From positions 71,779,683 to 71,843,682 of the forward strand of contig NW_023601433.1 in the NCBI RefSeq assembly GCF_014898055.3: a DNA stretch of 64,000 nt, given 5' to 3'. The translations under genes were made by a program, and so were the position numbers. The notes under the pieces were generated by a model, which made no database searches, was not told where the DNA came from, and saw nothing but the letters and a program-made list of their open reading frames with translations. Source of the stretch: Talpa occidentalis (taxonomy: Eukaryota > Chordata > Mammalia > Eulipotyphla > Talpidae). Of the stretch, positions 35,880 to 48,319 are shown in pieces. Position 1 is the first letter of the stretch, and the number at the start of each line of letters is the position of its first letter.

Positions 35880-36195
35880 AGACTTGGGACTTGACAGCCT
35901 GGATTTAACCAGGTTCCTTCACCCACTGCGGAGAAAGTGGGCAAGCTGATCATCTCTCTGTGTGCTTCCTCCTCATCTGGAGAGAGGGGTAACACCTGCT
36001 TCAGGGTTGTGGGAGAACTACATGTGGCAGCTTGGCACACAGGGCATGTGAGGATCTGTTGTTACCTTTTAACTTTTTGGAGCATTAGCTTCCCCCGTCT
36101 GTGTAATGGGATGTTAATAGTATCTACAAACTCTGGGAATGAAGCTAGATGGCACACATAGGGGTTTGACCTGGTGCCAGGCACACAGCCCTCGT
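35880..36195 (+). repeat. MIR pair, forward
   Basis: TGACAGCCTGGATTTAACC, then a second core GAGCATTAGCTTCCCCCGTC with AATGGGATGTTAATAGTATC and CTGGTGCCAGGCACAC. Confidence 0.65.
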
Positions 36196-37014
36196 GTTCA
36201 AGGTTATCACTAATCTAATAGCTCCCTTCCCCATCTCTGATGCCCAGAGCGCAGGCCCCAGAGTGCCACTGAGCTCCTGAACTCTGGGGGAACTCCACCA
36301 CTGAGGCTCATGGAAGCCTGGACCCCCCAGCTCAGCTGCCATTTCTATTAATAGCACTGGAGGCTGTCGGCAGAGTGTGGAAGCCCTTATTCTGGGGTCT
36401 TGTTGGACACTCCCAGCCGAAACCAGACACGGCTCCGAGGGCCAGCCGCGGATGTGTGCTCCAGAGTCTGTTGCTCGTGCCCTTGCACCAGAGAGACAGC
36501 CGTCAGCCTGCAGCTGCCTCTGTTTCCCTCTGCTTCTATCTCTCCTCTGCCTTTCCCCTGTCCTTCCTCCACCCTGAGCTTGCCAACAACCTCAGAGATG
36601 GCCTCACGACCTTTGCCACTGAGCAATAAGTAAACCCAGCCCGGTGACTAGCCCACACCCTGGGCCAGGTCCCGTCCATGACACCTGACTATACCTGGCC
36701 ACTCCTGGCCTGACCTTCATTGCTGTTCTTAGAGCCCATCGAGAAGGGTCAGCGATTATGCTGCAGCCTAAGGTGGCATTGTAGGCTGCCCAGAAGCCCA
36801 TCAGCTGCCTCCTCCTAGCTGGGACCCAGGTCCACAGGAAGGGGATACCATGTGAGTTTCACTGGCAGCTTCAGCAGAGGGCCTAAGGCTCTGCACAGCT
36901 CCTCTCCATTTCTGTGCGGACTGACCGTGTTCTTGCCTTTCCTCCTCTCCCCTGTGCTCTCCTTTTCCTTTCATTCTTACCCTCCTGCCTCCCTCCTCCC
37001 GCCTCTTCCTTCCT

Positions 37015-37145
37015 GCTTCCTACTGTGTGCCAAGTATTGTAGCTAAGTCCTGAGAATCCAGTGGTCACAACATACAGCTCTCCCTTCTTGGAGATGATTT
37101 GTGCTGGGAGAGACAGGGTCCAAGGAGTTAATCAAGTGATTTAGC
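37015..37145 (-). repeat. L2 3' fragment, reverse
   Basis: It has TACTGTGTGCCAAGTATTGT and GAGAATCCAGTGGTCACAAC. Confidence 0.6.
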
Positions 37146-37574
37146 GCCCCCCCACCCAACCCCCAGCTCAAGTCTCTGGGGAGAGGACCTTGAACCCCAA
37201 TCAGGTCCAGAAGCCTCTGGGAGGGGCTCGCGCTCCCTGTGTGCTCTGAAGACAGGATGTGGCGTTTAGCTGGTGGAGGGGCATCCAGGAAGAGGAGACT
37301 GCCCGGGCACAGGCCTGTGCTGCAAAGGTGCATGGTGTGTTTGGGGGCCAGTGTGGCTGCAGCAGAGGGTGAGAGAGCAAGGATGAGGTGTCAGGAGAGG
37401 GGGCCTTCAGGCTGCTGTAGGGTCATGCCCATTGAAAACTCTCCCAGGTTCCAGAATGGACATTAGAAGGCCCAGTATGACCTCCTCATATCACCGGCGC
37501 TTCAGTCTCTTCCTTCTCCTTTCTGACCCTTGATTTTTCACATCTGTAAAATGTTCATTGAACACCCAGCCAAA

Positions 37575-37638
37575 CTTTCATGTCAAAACAGAGCCATGTC
37601 AAACTTCCATGTCAAACTTCCATGTCAAAACAGAGCCA
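37575..37638. repeat. Small tandem array of CATGTCAAA units
   Basis: CATGTCAAAACAGAGC and CATGTCAAACTTC units alternate: four CATGTCAAA motifs within 64 bases. Confidence 0.9.
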
Positions 37639-37654
37639 GGAGATGTAGCAGCTT

Positions 37655-37815
37655 GGGGGAACACTGACTTGGGCACCAGGCAAGCCCAGGTTCAAATCCC
37701 AGCTCCACTGCTTTCTAACTACGTGGCTATGGACATGTCAGGTCACCACTCTGGGCTTCAGTCTCCTTCCTCATGACAGTCCCTACTGCATATAGTTGTT
37801 TGGAGTATTAAATGA
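37655..37815 (+). repeat. MIR, forward
   Basis: It has CAGGTTCAAATCCCAGCTCC, CTGGGCTTCAGTCTCCTTCC and GTTTGGAGTATTAAATGACA. Confidence 0.85.
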
Positions 37816-38256
37816 CATAGCGACATATTGGGTTTCATATCATACAACTGCCCCATCTCCAGTGTGTCCTCGATATCATTGCTGCTATTAGATCGTCATG
37901 GTTGTCCAGGGCTAACCCCGCCAGCACAGGCCCTTGGGGCCCTGAGACAGGTGAGTCACCCACGCCTGCCTCAGCTCCATGATCGCTGAGCACCCTGCAT
38001 AGTGGGGAGTGTAGAGTTGCAGAGGGGGATGGGATGCATGTCTTGAATTGCTGGGAATCTATCTGTCAGCTGTGGGTCACTGAGCACTGCCTGACTCAGG
38101 GTTCTTTCTTGGGCAGATGTATCAAACGCCCCAAAATACACTCAGGCATAATGTTTTATCTTTTCCCACCACCCTTCTCACCAAATGCCTTTTTTCGGTT
38201 AAGAAGCTCATACCTGCTTGCTGCAAAAAAGTTATTTTCAGAAACATATTCTTCCA

Positions 38257-38350
38257 ACTAATATTTATTGAACAACTGCTATAGGGCAGGCATTGTTCTA
38301 AGTGGATGAAACAGTACCCCCATCTTTGGGGTTGCTTACAGTTGACACTC
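38257..38350 (-). repeat. L2 3' end, reverse
   Basis: It has ACTAATATTTATTGAACAAC and GGGCAGGCATTGTTCTAAG. Confidence 0.75.
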
Positions 38351-38384
38351 TAAAGGTGTCAATAGTGTATACATCAGTGATCAG

Positions 38385-38600
38385 CAAAGAATTGCCTATA
38401 AGTAAGGTCCAGCCAACCACCTGTTTGTAAATAAAGTTTTATTGGAATACAAACACATGTACTGACATTGAATCTGGGCTGCTTTCTTGGTAACATGGGT
38501 AGATCTGACTAATTGAGACAGAGCCTATGTGGCCCACAAAGTCCCAAATATTGACCATGTGGCTCTTGGCAGAAAAAGTTTGCAGGATTTGGATATAGAT
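38385..38600. repeat. hAT-Charlie-like DNA transposon remnant
   Basis: It has AAATAAAGTTTTATTGGAAT, ATGTGGCCCACAAAGTC and AGAAAAAGTTTGCAGGATTT, a common old non-autonomous element. Confidence 0.65.
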
Positions 38601-38689
38601 GTACAAATAATTAGCTCCCTCCTGATTTGTTCTTAATTCATGATATGTTCAGAATGATAGTGTTTGGATTGGAGGTATGATTTAATTCA

Positions 38690-39200
38690 TTGTATTTGAG
38701 TGTGTCAGTGAAAGTATGGACAGGAAATAAAATCATTAAGATTTTACTCACCATCAGTAAGACAGTCTGTTACTTCATTATCGAAAGCACCAGTGCTAAC
38801 AGTGCTGTGGAACCTTCCAGAGGTTTTCCTTTGCTTATACTCACATACTGTTATGCGTTTATTTTTACTGGTATCATAACACACATGCTGTTTTGTTACT
38901 TTTTTTTTTTAAACATTTGCTAGTGTAAGGCAGACATCTCCCTGTGATGTAACTGTTCTTTCTGAATGTCATTTTCTTGCCTGTGTTTACTGTGAATTCA
39001 CCATATTGCATTTCACGGCTCCCCACCAATTCCCATCTTACTGTATGGTTAGGTCATTTCCAATATTGTGCAATGATATTCCCAATACATGCTGTCCTTT
39101 AGGAACCATCCATGTTGGTAGATCTTGGCTAAGGCGTCTAATGATTTTCTTAAGAACTTTGGAGCCAAAATTGCTGAGTAGAGGATATGCACATTTTACA
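38690..39200. repeat. Old L1-like 3' region
   Basis: It has TTACTGGTATCATAACACAC, ATGGTTAGGTCATTTCCAAT and TTGTGCAATGATATTCCCAA, typical LINE 3' wording. Confidence 0.5.
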
Positions 39201-39380
39201 TTTGGGGACAAGTGCTGCGTGTTTCCATACAGCCTTTACGGCTTGTTACCCTGGGTCTTCCCACATGGGTGTCACGAAGTTGTCCCTGGGGGTCCTGGGC
39301 TGAGCCTGTCCCCTTTGCCTGTACACAAGAGCTGTGAACTCACCTTGTACCCTCTGATTGGGGGTTTGGTGAGCTAGTCG

Positions 39381-39392
39381 CCAGCAGGTGGC
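39381..39392 (+). promoter_or_regulatory. CTCF-like core
   Basis: CCAGCAGGTGGC fits the CTCF core CCASYAGRKGGC. Occupancy is unknown. Confidence 0.3.
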
Positions 39393-40189
39393 TTTTAAAC
39401 CTGCCAAGTTCTTGAGGTTTTTTAGAAAATCTCCATATACATTTTCTCACCAAAGCCTCTTGAAGCAGCCTGAAAAAAGGTGGGGGCAGGTTGGAGTTTG
39501 GGGGTTGAAAGGAGTGCTGGGATTGGAGCTCAAAGACCCAGGTTCTGGTCCCACCTCTCTGCCTCTCATGCACTATGAGAACTGAGAGTCAGAACGCTCC
39601 TATCTCAGCGACTTGGTTTCTGACTTGAAAGGCAAGGGCCCTCTGAATGCACTCAGGGGTCCTCATAGCTCTGTATTATCAGGTTTGTTGATCCTCATTT
39701 GGCGAAGGATTACTAAAATGCGATTGGGAACAGTTGGTATATCAAAAAGGCCAGCACCAGTTCATCTTGCCTTTTCAGACTATCTTGTAGGTCCAGTTTA
39801 CCTACCGACAGTGAGGCAAAACTGAGTTGGAACAACATCCTGTCTTAAAACTATTTTAACAAAATCTGATTTTTAGACAATTTTAAAGAGGGGGCCTGTT
39901 TGTGGTTGATTTGGAGGCCTCATAGCCCTGGAAGTGAAGCTCAGGTCTTGCTGATTTGAAGTAGTGTGGGATCTGTTGGAGTGAGGAGGCATGAATAATT
40001 TGCAGTGCACACAAGGTTACCAGGATACTAGCTGGAGACAGTGCTGATCAACAGCTTGCTTTCTTAAGCCTTATTTACAAGATGAATTCCCTTAGATAAT
40101 CCTAATTGAATTTCTCCATATATGGAGGTATGTGTTAAAGAGCAGTGATTGAGATGGCATCCAGCCAAACACTTAACATTTTGCTTTGT

Positions 40190-40320
40190 CTAGACATTGA
40201 GGCACAGAGAGGTTAAGTACTTTGCCTAGGGTCACACAGCTACCATGTGATAAAATCTGGATTTGAATGCAGACATTCTGGTTCCAGATATAGTACTCAT
40301 TCAGGAGAGATGGAACAGGT
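40190..40320 (-). repeat. MIR, reverse
   Basis: It has GAGGCACAGAGAGGTTAAGT and GGGTCACACAGCTACCATG with GGATTTGAATGCAG. Confidence 0.85.
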
Positions 40321-40354
40321 CAATTATAACTATTGTAACTTTCTGCAGTGATGG

Positions 40355-40520
40355 AAGTGTCCTGTATCTGTGCTGACCAATATGGTAGCCAGTCACCTGT
40401 GGCTATGGAGGACTTGAAATGTGGCTAGTGCCCACTGAGGAATTCTTCATATTATAGATTTGTAATTAACTTAAGTAGCCACACGTGGCTAACAGCCACC
40501 ATGTTAGACTGCACAGAGAC
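40355..40520. repeat. Palindromic hAT-like DNA element
   Basis: The left half GTGCTGACCAATATGGTAGCC is mirrored on the right by CCACCATGTTAGACTGCACA. Inside, GTCACCTGTGGCTA faces TAGCCACACGTGGC. It could fold into a long hairpin. Confidence 0.65.
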
Positions 40521-40559
40521 AGAAAGTTGAGGGCTTAGGGGATAGTGGGAGGTAGAGGG

Positions 40560-41105
40560 GGACTGTCTGTGTGCTCCTGAGCCAACCTTGGTTCAGGGAG
40601 CATGCAGGGAAGGCTTCCTGGAGGAAAAGCCACCAAAGTTGAAAGCTGAAATGCAGCCAGAGCTAGGGCTGCCCCACCTCTGGAGGTGAGGGATTTTTCA
40701 GTGAACTGGCATGTGAGGGGAGGAAAGGCTGGGGCACCCAGTGGGCGGTCTGGGCGGAACTGGGCATGGGGAGGGCAGTGTCACTGAAGACACTGGGCAT
40801 TAGAAAGGGGAGAGGAGTGTCATTAATGAAGGTCCCACAAGCCATCTTTAAGGTTTTTAAACCTTACCCTGAAGGATGTGACTATCCAAGGGTTTTGAGC
40901 AGGGACCCTAAAGGCTGAGGCTTTGGTTTTGGAAAGTGTAATGGGAAGAGATATATGGGAGAGACCAGAGGTGAGGGAAACAGGGAGAGGCTGTAGCTCA
41001 GGCAAGTAGAAATTGGCTGAAGCTGGATAGAATGTTCTAGAAGGAGGCACTGAAAGACTTGAGGATTGATGTGATGTGGGGTAAGAGTGACAGTGGGTCA
41101 GAGAT
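40560..41105 (-). repeat. L2, reverse
   Basis: It has GGAAGGCTTCCTGGAGGAAA, GGGTTTTGAGCAGGGACCCT and GAAGCTGGATAGAATG. Confidence 0.6.
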
Positions 41106-41514
41106 GCTGCCCTTGGGAACCCAAGTCTGGCATTGGTTGGTAGAGGGAGGAAGCATCTGTCCCTACCTGTGGGGAGTCCAGATCCCTGAGCATGAACCAT
41201 CAACCTTTCTGGGAGGACCCATAGACAATGGACAGAAGCCAGCTTATCTTTGCTGGCCATCACTTACCCACTGCCCCCCAGGCCATTGCAAAGAGGTCAG
41301 GAAGAAACATCCCCCCTCCTGCCTGATTCCACCATTGGCATCTTGATTGCCAGAGGCCTCCATAGGCACACCCCTTTCTCCAGTCACTCAGCACTGAGAG
41401 TGCCCCAAACTCTCAAGAGTTTTGAGGACCCAAGAAGAATCATGCTCTGCCAAGGGTATGTCAGGTTCTGCCTGACTCTGGGAGGTCTGGTCACCTCAGC
41501 TCCCACCTCCCAAG

Positions 41515-41705
41515 CACCTGATATGGGCCAGGCGCTGAGCTTATGAATTTCCAGAGATTATCTCCCTTGGCCTCAAAATAACCCTTGATTTTCCAAGAGG
41601 AAGCTGAAGCTTTGGGGTACAGTCACTTGGCCAGACCACACAGTTGGGCTGGAGCAGCGATGGCACCATCCCCCACTCCCACACCAAGTGGTGTCCCTGA
41701 GCAGC
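41515..41705 (-). repeat. MIR, reverse
   Basis: It has CCTCAAAATAACCCTTGATT, GGAAGCTGAAGCTTTGGGGT and CCACACAGTTGGGCTGGA. Confidence 0.7.
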
Positions 41706-42399
41706 TCCGTTCTCTCTTCTGCTGAGGAAACAGGCCCAGCACCCAGCTTGCCACCCTCTGCAAACTGCTTGGACAGTGTGGAATCCGCCAGAAACAAACC
41801 CTAAGGTCCCAACCTCTGACGCCTTTGGGGGATTGTCAGGCTGATCGAGTGGCATCTTTGAAAACCTTAAGCAGCTGAGCACACACTCATGTGGTGGCCC
41901 CCACTCCTGGGGTCCCAGAGAGAATTCTGTTCCTGCTGCCTGTAGCTGAGGATGTCAGGTGACCTTTCAAGGCAAACCCATCCAAGTTTCCCCAAGTGGG
42001 GACTGACTGCATTCCCAAAGCATGCTAACAGCCACGCCCACGCGCTGCCCCTGGACATGGAGACTGGGCAGACTGCCCCTGGAAGGCTTGTTCATCAGGA
42101 CCAAAGCTTTACCACGTGCCCTCTTGATGCGCCCATTCTTCAGCTAGGGATTTCTCCTGCGGGGACAATCACAGAGAGGAGCTGCCTCCCCCAAAGGATA
42201 TTTGTCACATCAATGAAAAAGTAATCAGCACCCACATGCCCCGACACTTGGGGACTGGTGAAATGAGCAATGCTGTGTCTGTGCGTGGAATGTTCTTGCG
42301 CCATTAAAGATGATGACCAAGCTGAATTCACCCAGGGGAGATTCTGGGCGGGACTACATGTCCCAGAAAGTAGGAGAAAGAGAAGGGGAAGGAGATGGG

Positions 42400-42600
42400 C
42401 CTTTATTGGGTGTCTCCTACATGCCAGGTCCTGTATGAGAACCTGTCCCATAGGTGAGCTCCATGGCAACCATGTCCTTGGGGTGAGGAAGGGGCCCACC
42501 CTTGTAAGTTCTTCTAGAGGGAGGGAAAGCCCTAAGGTCACACAGCAAAACTCTTCCACGGTTTCTCGCCTGCCAGATCATGCAGGCTTGCTCTATAAGG
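42400..42600 (-). repeat. MIR/L2-like fragment, reverse
   Basis: It has TTATTGGGTGTCTCCTACAT, GCCAGGTCCTGTATGAGAAC and AAGGTCACACAGCAAAACTC. Confidence 0.6.
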
Positions 42601-43009
42601 TTGGCTCCATGGGAGCTGCAGAGAGGAGCTCCCCATGCCTGGGAGGGAGATAAACTGTTATCAAAGCTATCTGAGTCGCTGCAACGCCAGTGGCCACCCA
42701 AGGGACTGGAGTTTGGTTTTGCCTGGAGCACTCCGGCTTCTCCCTGCTCAGTAACATGAGGACCTAAGGGGCCGCTGTTTCCATAGTCAGCCACAGGGAA
42801 TGGGCTTTTAATTTGCCCAGTGAACAGTTACGGAAGCCAGCAGCTCAGTCCCTTATTGGAGATCAATGGGCTGCCCGCCGTGTGCCAGGCACTGGAACCG
42901 ATTAACTCTGTGGCAAGTTCTGTGTTCACCAACATCCTCTCTGAGTGCCCAGGCCGTGGGCAGGACCAGTAACTGAGCAGGTGATGGTAGAGCCCGTGAA
43001 TCCAGGCTG

Positions 43010-43235
43010 TGTGCGGGGCAGGGGTTACCAGTTTGGACATAGGGTCCAAGATGCCCTGCCTGGGTTTGAGTTCCGGAAGCCCTGCCACTTACTGCCTGTT
43101 TCCTTTGGGACATGTCACTTTACTCTCCTGAATCTCAATGTTCTCTGTAAAATGGGGATTATGACAAGCTCCGCCACACGGGACTGCTGTGGCGCTGCAG
43201 CATGGGGGAGACGTAGGCAGCGTGGATGACACCTG
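43010..43235 (+). repeat. MIR, forward
   Basis: It has TGGGTTTGAGTTCCGGAAGC, GAATCTCAATGTTCTCTGTA and AAATGGGGATTATGAC. Confidence 0.8.
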
Positions 43236-43674
43236 GCAAAGTCAAACGCCCCTCTGATGCTGTGCTGGATGACACTGGCAGGGAATGGTGGTGGTGGGAG
43301 CCCAGCGTGGGGTGTGCATGGGAGTGGGGCGAGCTAGGCTGGTGAGTCTGGGAGCATGGAGGGTGGGGAGCCCATCAGCCTGGCTACGGTGTGAGATGGA
43401 GAGAGATGGGCCCAGAGGAGGGGCAGGGCTGGCGCCCGACAGGACCAGCACATCAGGAAAGGTGACCCCTGCAAGCTCATGACAGTCCTGCATCTGCTGA
43501 TGTCTTGGGCAGGCCCAGACACTTGGTCACGCTAGTGTCCAGTCAAGACATTTGGGCCCACCTCTGAGAGGAGAAAGGCACGGGCGGGTTTGAGCTGAGG
43601 GTGGTGTGTCTGTGGCACGAGGTTCTGAGTGTTGCCCCTGATGGAAACCTCTCTTGTCTGCCTTGTCCTTGTAG

Positions 43675-43794
<120 letters not shown>

Positions 43795-44339
43795 TAGGGC
43801 CCCCACTGCGGGCGGGCTGCAGGTGGGCTGCGGGCAGGCTGTGGGCTGGGAGTCAGTATGAATCACCTGCCTGTAGTTTGCTGGTTTCTCTACAAGTCCT
43901 CACTCAACGTCGTAGTATCTTGGAAACAACAACTTTACATGAATAAACGTCAAGTTTTAATTAATAACTTTTAATCACTTCATTTCATCATTTCATTCAA
44001 TGGGAGGGATTTTGTTTTTCTCATCAAAGTTATAATGAAGCTATGTTGTGTGTCACTGTTGGGGAAGCCACTCTTGCTGTAAAGGTTTAGGAAGTGCCAA
44101 AAATGACTAAGAAAAGAATATATGAAATATCCAGGACAGGCAAATCCACAGAGGCAGAAGGTGGATGAGTAGCTGTCATATCGGGGGGGCGAGGGACAGA
44201 GAGTGTCGGCTAATGGGGAGCAGGTTTCCTTGTGGGGCCTGCAGCTGCTCTGGAGTGATGTCACAGTGGTGGATGTGCACCATTGCCAATATGCTTAAGT
44301 GTCCCTAATGTAAGTTTAATGTTACGCATATTTTACTAG

Positions 44340-44540
44340 CTTAAAAAAGATTATAAAGAAAATGAAAACCACCTGTCATCCCAGCACACAGTCATAACTT
44401 TCATTATTTTTTGTTATTGTTGTTGTGTGTCTTTCTAGGCTTTGAAAATACATCTGTGCGTGCATTTAGGGACATACTTATAAAGACTCCGCTTTATAAG
44501 ATGTGTCTATATTTAATATTAATGGCCTGTAGGGCCCTCA
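44340..44540. repeat. Old L1-like 3' fragment
   Basis: It has AAAATGAAAACCACCTGTCA and CCCAGCACACAGTCATAACT. Confidence 0.5.
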
Positions 44541-44584
44541 TTTGTCAGCCTGGCTGGGAGGGAATTTATGAGGAAGGCACATGC

Positions 44585-44720
44585 CTGAAGTTAAGAGTGT
44601 GGCCTGGATTCTGGAGGCAGGCAGGTCTGAGTCCTGCTCCACCCATGCTGGCTGTAGGGCCTGGGGTGTGTCAATTAGACTCCCCAGATTTTATGTTGCA
44701 CCTCAGAGGAAGGGAGTGCC
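44585..44720 (+). repeat. MIR, forward
   Basis: It has AGAGTGTGGCCTGGATTCTG and CAGGTCTGAGTCCTGCTCCA. Confidence 0.65.
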
Positions 44721-44891
44721 ACTTACAAAAACAGCCTGGGTGTATCAATCACATGTGCTAAGCACTTAAATAGGTTAACATTTAGGCCTGTTACCCCTGC
44801 GCCTCCCCATATCAGGTAAAAACTGAAGGACCCCCCCCATAGCTAGGGGTTGTCGGGAGGTAACCTGTGCAGAAGTTAACGTAACTACGTT

Positions 44892-44921
44892 AAACTACTA
44901 CATTAAACTACGTAGTAGTTT
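44892..44921. repeat. Perfect 10-bp inverted repeat
   Basis: AAACTACTAC at 44892-44901 and GTAGTAGTTT at 44912-44921 flank a 10-base loop. Confidence 0.9.
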
Positions 44922-45064
44922 CTGGCCTGTAGTAGGAACGTTATGTATCGTTTTTGCTCATCACTTCTCTTGGGTGGGATGGAGCCCACTGGGGACTCTC
45001 TGGCCCCCCAGGTGGAACCCACCAGGCTCTCAGCTCACAGGGCCACGGGAGCACGTGGTCATGG

Positions 45065-45190
45065 CACATGTGACTTGGGTTCCATTTCCACATGGCTGCT
45101 CACCATCTATGTCTTTCCCGTGTAACTCAGTTTCCTCGTCCGTGGGTATCATGCCCAGGGATACTATGTGTATGTAACTGAAGTGAGCTC
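45065..45190 (+). repeat. MIR fragment, forward
   Basis: It has AACTCAGTTTCCTCGTCCGT after TGTGACTTGGG. Confidence 0.55.
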
Positions 45191-46059
45191 AAACCCAGGT
45201 CTCCCCTCTCCATCCCCCGTACACCTAATGGAATATGTCCTGTAGCAGTCACTGTTGGATGGTAAAGTTGGATGGAGATTGGTAGAATTGAAAATGAGTA
45301 AAAGAAAAAGCTGAGCAAACTGTACAATATCTAAAGCTTGTTTTCTTCCTAAACTGTGATATGTGTTTAGTAAATGAACCCAAATTCCCCCACAAGAGCA
45401 TTGGGTCTCGACTTTACTTATCACTGTGTGTGACCCTGGGAGGCCTGTCCTCTCTCTGGGAATTCCCCCAGCTCTTACAGAGAGCCTGGTGAGACCTGCC
45501 TCCAGGACCTGGGCCCTCACCTGTCAGGGGGTGCCCCCTTGTGTCTCCGACAGGCACTGCAGCGCCCCTCAGGGCCATCCGCAAATCTCCCGTCCTGGGC
45601 AGTGGTGCCATCTGCTGCCAGCTGAGTGGTATATCCCTCATTTCTTGTAGACGTGGCCTCATCCCACTCCACACTCCAACATTGTGTCTTTTCCAAGTGA
45701 TACATTCATTCCAGAGCAGACAGAAAGCATGGTTGTGCTCCTGGAGTGAAACGTCAGTGCACCTGGGCTGAAGGTTCTGCTCAGGGGTGCAGTGTGGGGG
45801 TATCAGGGCAGATCCTCCTATGGGGGTGGTGTCTGGTGTGCCCCACCACCTTCCTCAGGGTAGGGGGTCCCTGTGCCCTGGAGGCTTTGCTGTGCTGTTG
45901 ATTTTGTAATCTGTTTTATTTATTTTTTTTTGCAGGGGAGACTCTTAATTTAATGACCTGTTTTACTTATAAATTTTCTATCTGGTGTGGTTCCAATATT
46001 CAAATTGATGCTTGAATCCATTGTAGTGAGAAGAAATTCTAGAAATCAAAAAGGCTCCA

Positions 46060-46315
46060 GGGCATGGATTTTGGAGTCAGTTCTGACCTTTGGGCAAGGC
46101 ACTTCACATCGCTGTGCCTCAGTTTCCTCTTTTTTTCCCAAGGTCAATATTTAACTTCATGATGTTAATCAGTCCTACCTTGCAGAGTTGCGAGGGTTAT
46201 AGAATCACAGGATAATCATCATAGGAGTGTGGAGAGGATAAAGTGACAGTTTTTCTCAGGGCACCTGGCACATAGTAAGTGCCTGGTAAATTTTTATGGA
46301 GTGAATGCATGGATG
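46060..46315 (+). repeat. MIR, forward, with L2-like tail
   Basis: It has GACCTTTGGGCAAGGCACTT, GCTGTGCCTCAGTTTCCTCT and CACCTGGCACATAGTAAGTG. Confidence 0.8.
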
Positions 46316-46329
46316 GATGGGATTACCCT

Positions 46330-46343
46330 TGCCCCCTGCTGGT
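46330..46343 (-). promoter_or_regulatory. CTCF-like core, reverse
   Basis: TGCCCCCTGCTGGT is the reverse complement of ACCAGCAGGGGGCA, a very good match to the CTCF core. Occupancy is unknown. Confidence 0.35.
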
Positions 46344-46364
46344 AATTATTTGATCTACCTCAGC

Positions 46365-46690
46365 ACTGCCCCACAGAAATATAATGCTAGTTGCAAATTT
46401 GAGGCATGTGAATTAAAATGTTCTGGTAGCCACATCAAAAGAGTAAACAGAAACAGATGAAATTAATTTTAACAATTTAAATAGAAATGTTATTGAATCC
46501 GATAGAGCCAAAATAGATCACTTCAACATGTAATTGATACAAAAAATTAACAAGATATTTTACATTCTTCTTCCACTCAAAGTACTGGCAATCAGTGTGT
46601 ACTTCATACTCACACACATCTCAGCTCTTACTCGCTACCATGTAAGGGCTCAAGAGCCACAAGTGACCAGCGACTCCTGTTCTGAACAGC
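46365..46690. repeat. hAT-Charlie-like DNA transposon
   Basis: It starts CAGCACTGCCCCACAGAAAT, runs through GAAACAGATGAAATTAATTT and AGATATTTTACATTCTTC, and ends TTCTGAACAGCTCAG. Diverged. Confidence 0.65.
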
Positions 46691-46837
46691 TCAGGCTTAG
46701 AGGGTCTGGCATGGCTCAGGACTGGCTCCTCCCAGTCCACACTTGTCCAGGTATGCAAGAGGCACCAAGGCTGGCACATCTTGTGCTCCAAGGGCTTCTC
46801 CTACTGGGTGTTTCGTCTCTTGTTTCCTGGCTTATAA

Positions 46838-47188
<351 letters not shown>

Positions 47189-47349
47189 TAACCGGGAGCA
47201 TGTGTAAAACAGCCATTTCAAGAGTCATGCTAGTATGTTCTGGTGAATTGCCCCTTTTTGGGGTAGAATCTGTGTCTGGGGCTGTTGTGGTGGGCACAGA
47301 GGGCACAGTCTTCGATATAGGGCTGATGTCTGCAGGTAGCTTGGCAGAC

Positions 47350-47460
47350 ATCAAGCTATCATGCCAGCTGCGTGTCTTAGAGCACATGTTTTCACCTCTC
47401 TGAGCCTCGGCTTTTTCATCACTGGTAGCCAGCACTGCGGGTTTCACAGCGTCAGATACA
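47350..47460 (+). repeat. MIR fragment, forward
   Basis: It has CACCTCTCTGAGCCTCGGCT and TTTCATCACTGGTAGC. Confidence 0.5.
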
Positions 47461-48174
47461 ATCACGTGTTCAAATGAAAGCTAATCTGAGCCCATCTGTC
47501 AGGTAAGTGAAAGTCTGCTCTTAGCCCTGGAGGGTCTGCCTGTGACTTGTGATTCCAGGCGTGCAGATGCTGGAGTTTGCTCAGACTGATTCTGCTGGGT
47601 GCCATGGGTCTTGATTAGAGTCCATGATGCCAGCGCATCCAAGTCTCTCTGTAAATGGATTATGATGGTTCCAGGAAGGGGAGCCCCTCAGGCATGGGCA
47701 GTCAGCCCTTCTAGTTCCCAAATGTCTCCTGCTTCAGCCCCTTCCAGACTAGCACCTATCCTGCCCCATGCACCAGGGCTCAGGCGGATTTTCCTTTTAA
47801 TCCCTTGAAACATGGGAATGTCATTATTTTCCTTCCTTGACAATAAAGTTTTCTCCTGAGGATGCAACATCTAAATGATGCAAAATCTAATCAGACCTTC
47901 TCTCTCAGTGGTGACATCTTGTGTCCACACTCTTAGGGATGGCTAACCAGATCCCACCCCCCCACCTCAGACTGCCACTGTTTGGGGAGGCAGCTCCCTC
48001 TAGGACCTCAAAGGAGATTTCATCACCAAGTATGGTCAAGATCACTTGCTTGCACCTCTGGAGAAGCACAGAGATGGGGAAAGAGTCAAGTTCAAAGTCC
48101 ATTGGGGAACCCCACTACATAAATATGACCCAGCATGCCCACTTCTCCAAGTGGACTACAAGGTGATATATTCA

Positions 48175-48245
48175 GTTATTCATTCAACAAACATTTATAT
48201 TGCTCTGGCTTCCATGCTCATGATGTCACTGTATCAGAGCACAAT
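48175..48245 (-). repeat. L2 3' end, reverse
   Basis: TTATTCATTCAACAAACATT marks the reverse L2 terminus. Confidence 0.65.
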
Positions 48246-48319
48246 TTACTGGATGCCCCTTCCTGATGCTAGGCAGCTCCTTCTCAGTGACCACTGTAAA
48301 CAACAGCAGCAGTATCAAT

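Larger units (their letters stand above)
1533..43674 (+). other. KIAA1671 intron 1 (42.1 kb), repeat-rich, no further gene seen
   Basis: The donor is GTAAGC at 1533 and the acceptor is the pyrimidine tract ending TTGTAG at 43674. Open frames inside are short, overlap on both strands and often run through MIR or L2 copies, so I call none. Repeats are listed separately. Nothing else recognisable was seen in about 1560-2600, 3560-4720, 7470-8920, 9760-10260, 11930-12780, 13620-14150, 15040-15790, 16280-17480, 17720-18145, 18300-19420, 20110-20600, 21310-22660, 23210-24150, 25130-25310, 26260-27260 (only a 24-bp duplication at 26550), 28080-28860, 29190-29460, 29930-30180, 31330-31790, 31990-33470, 34310-34680, 35060-35500, 36200-37010, 37160-37570, 37810-38250, 39210-40190, 41110-41510, 41710-42400, 42600-43010 and 43240-43674. 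Confidence 0.8.
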
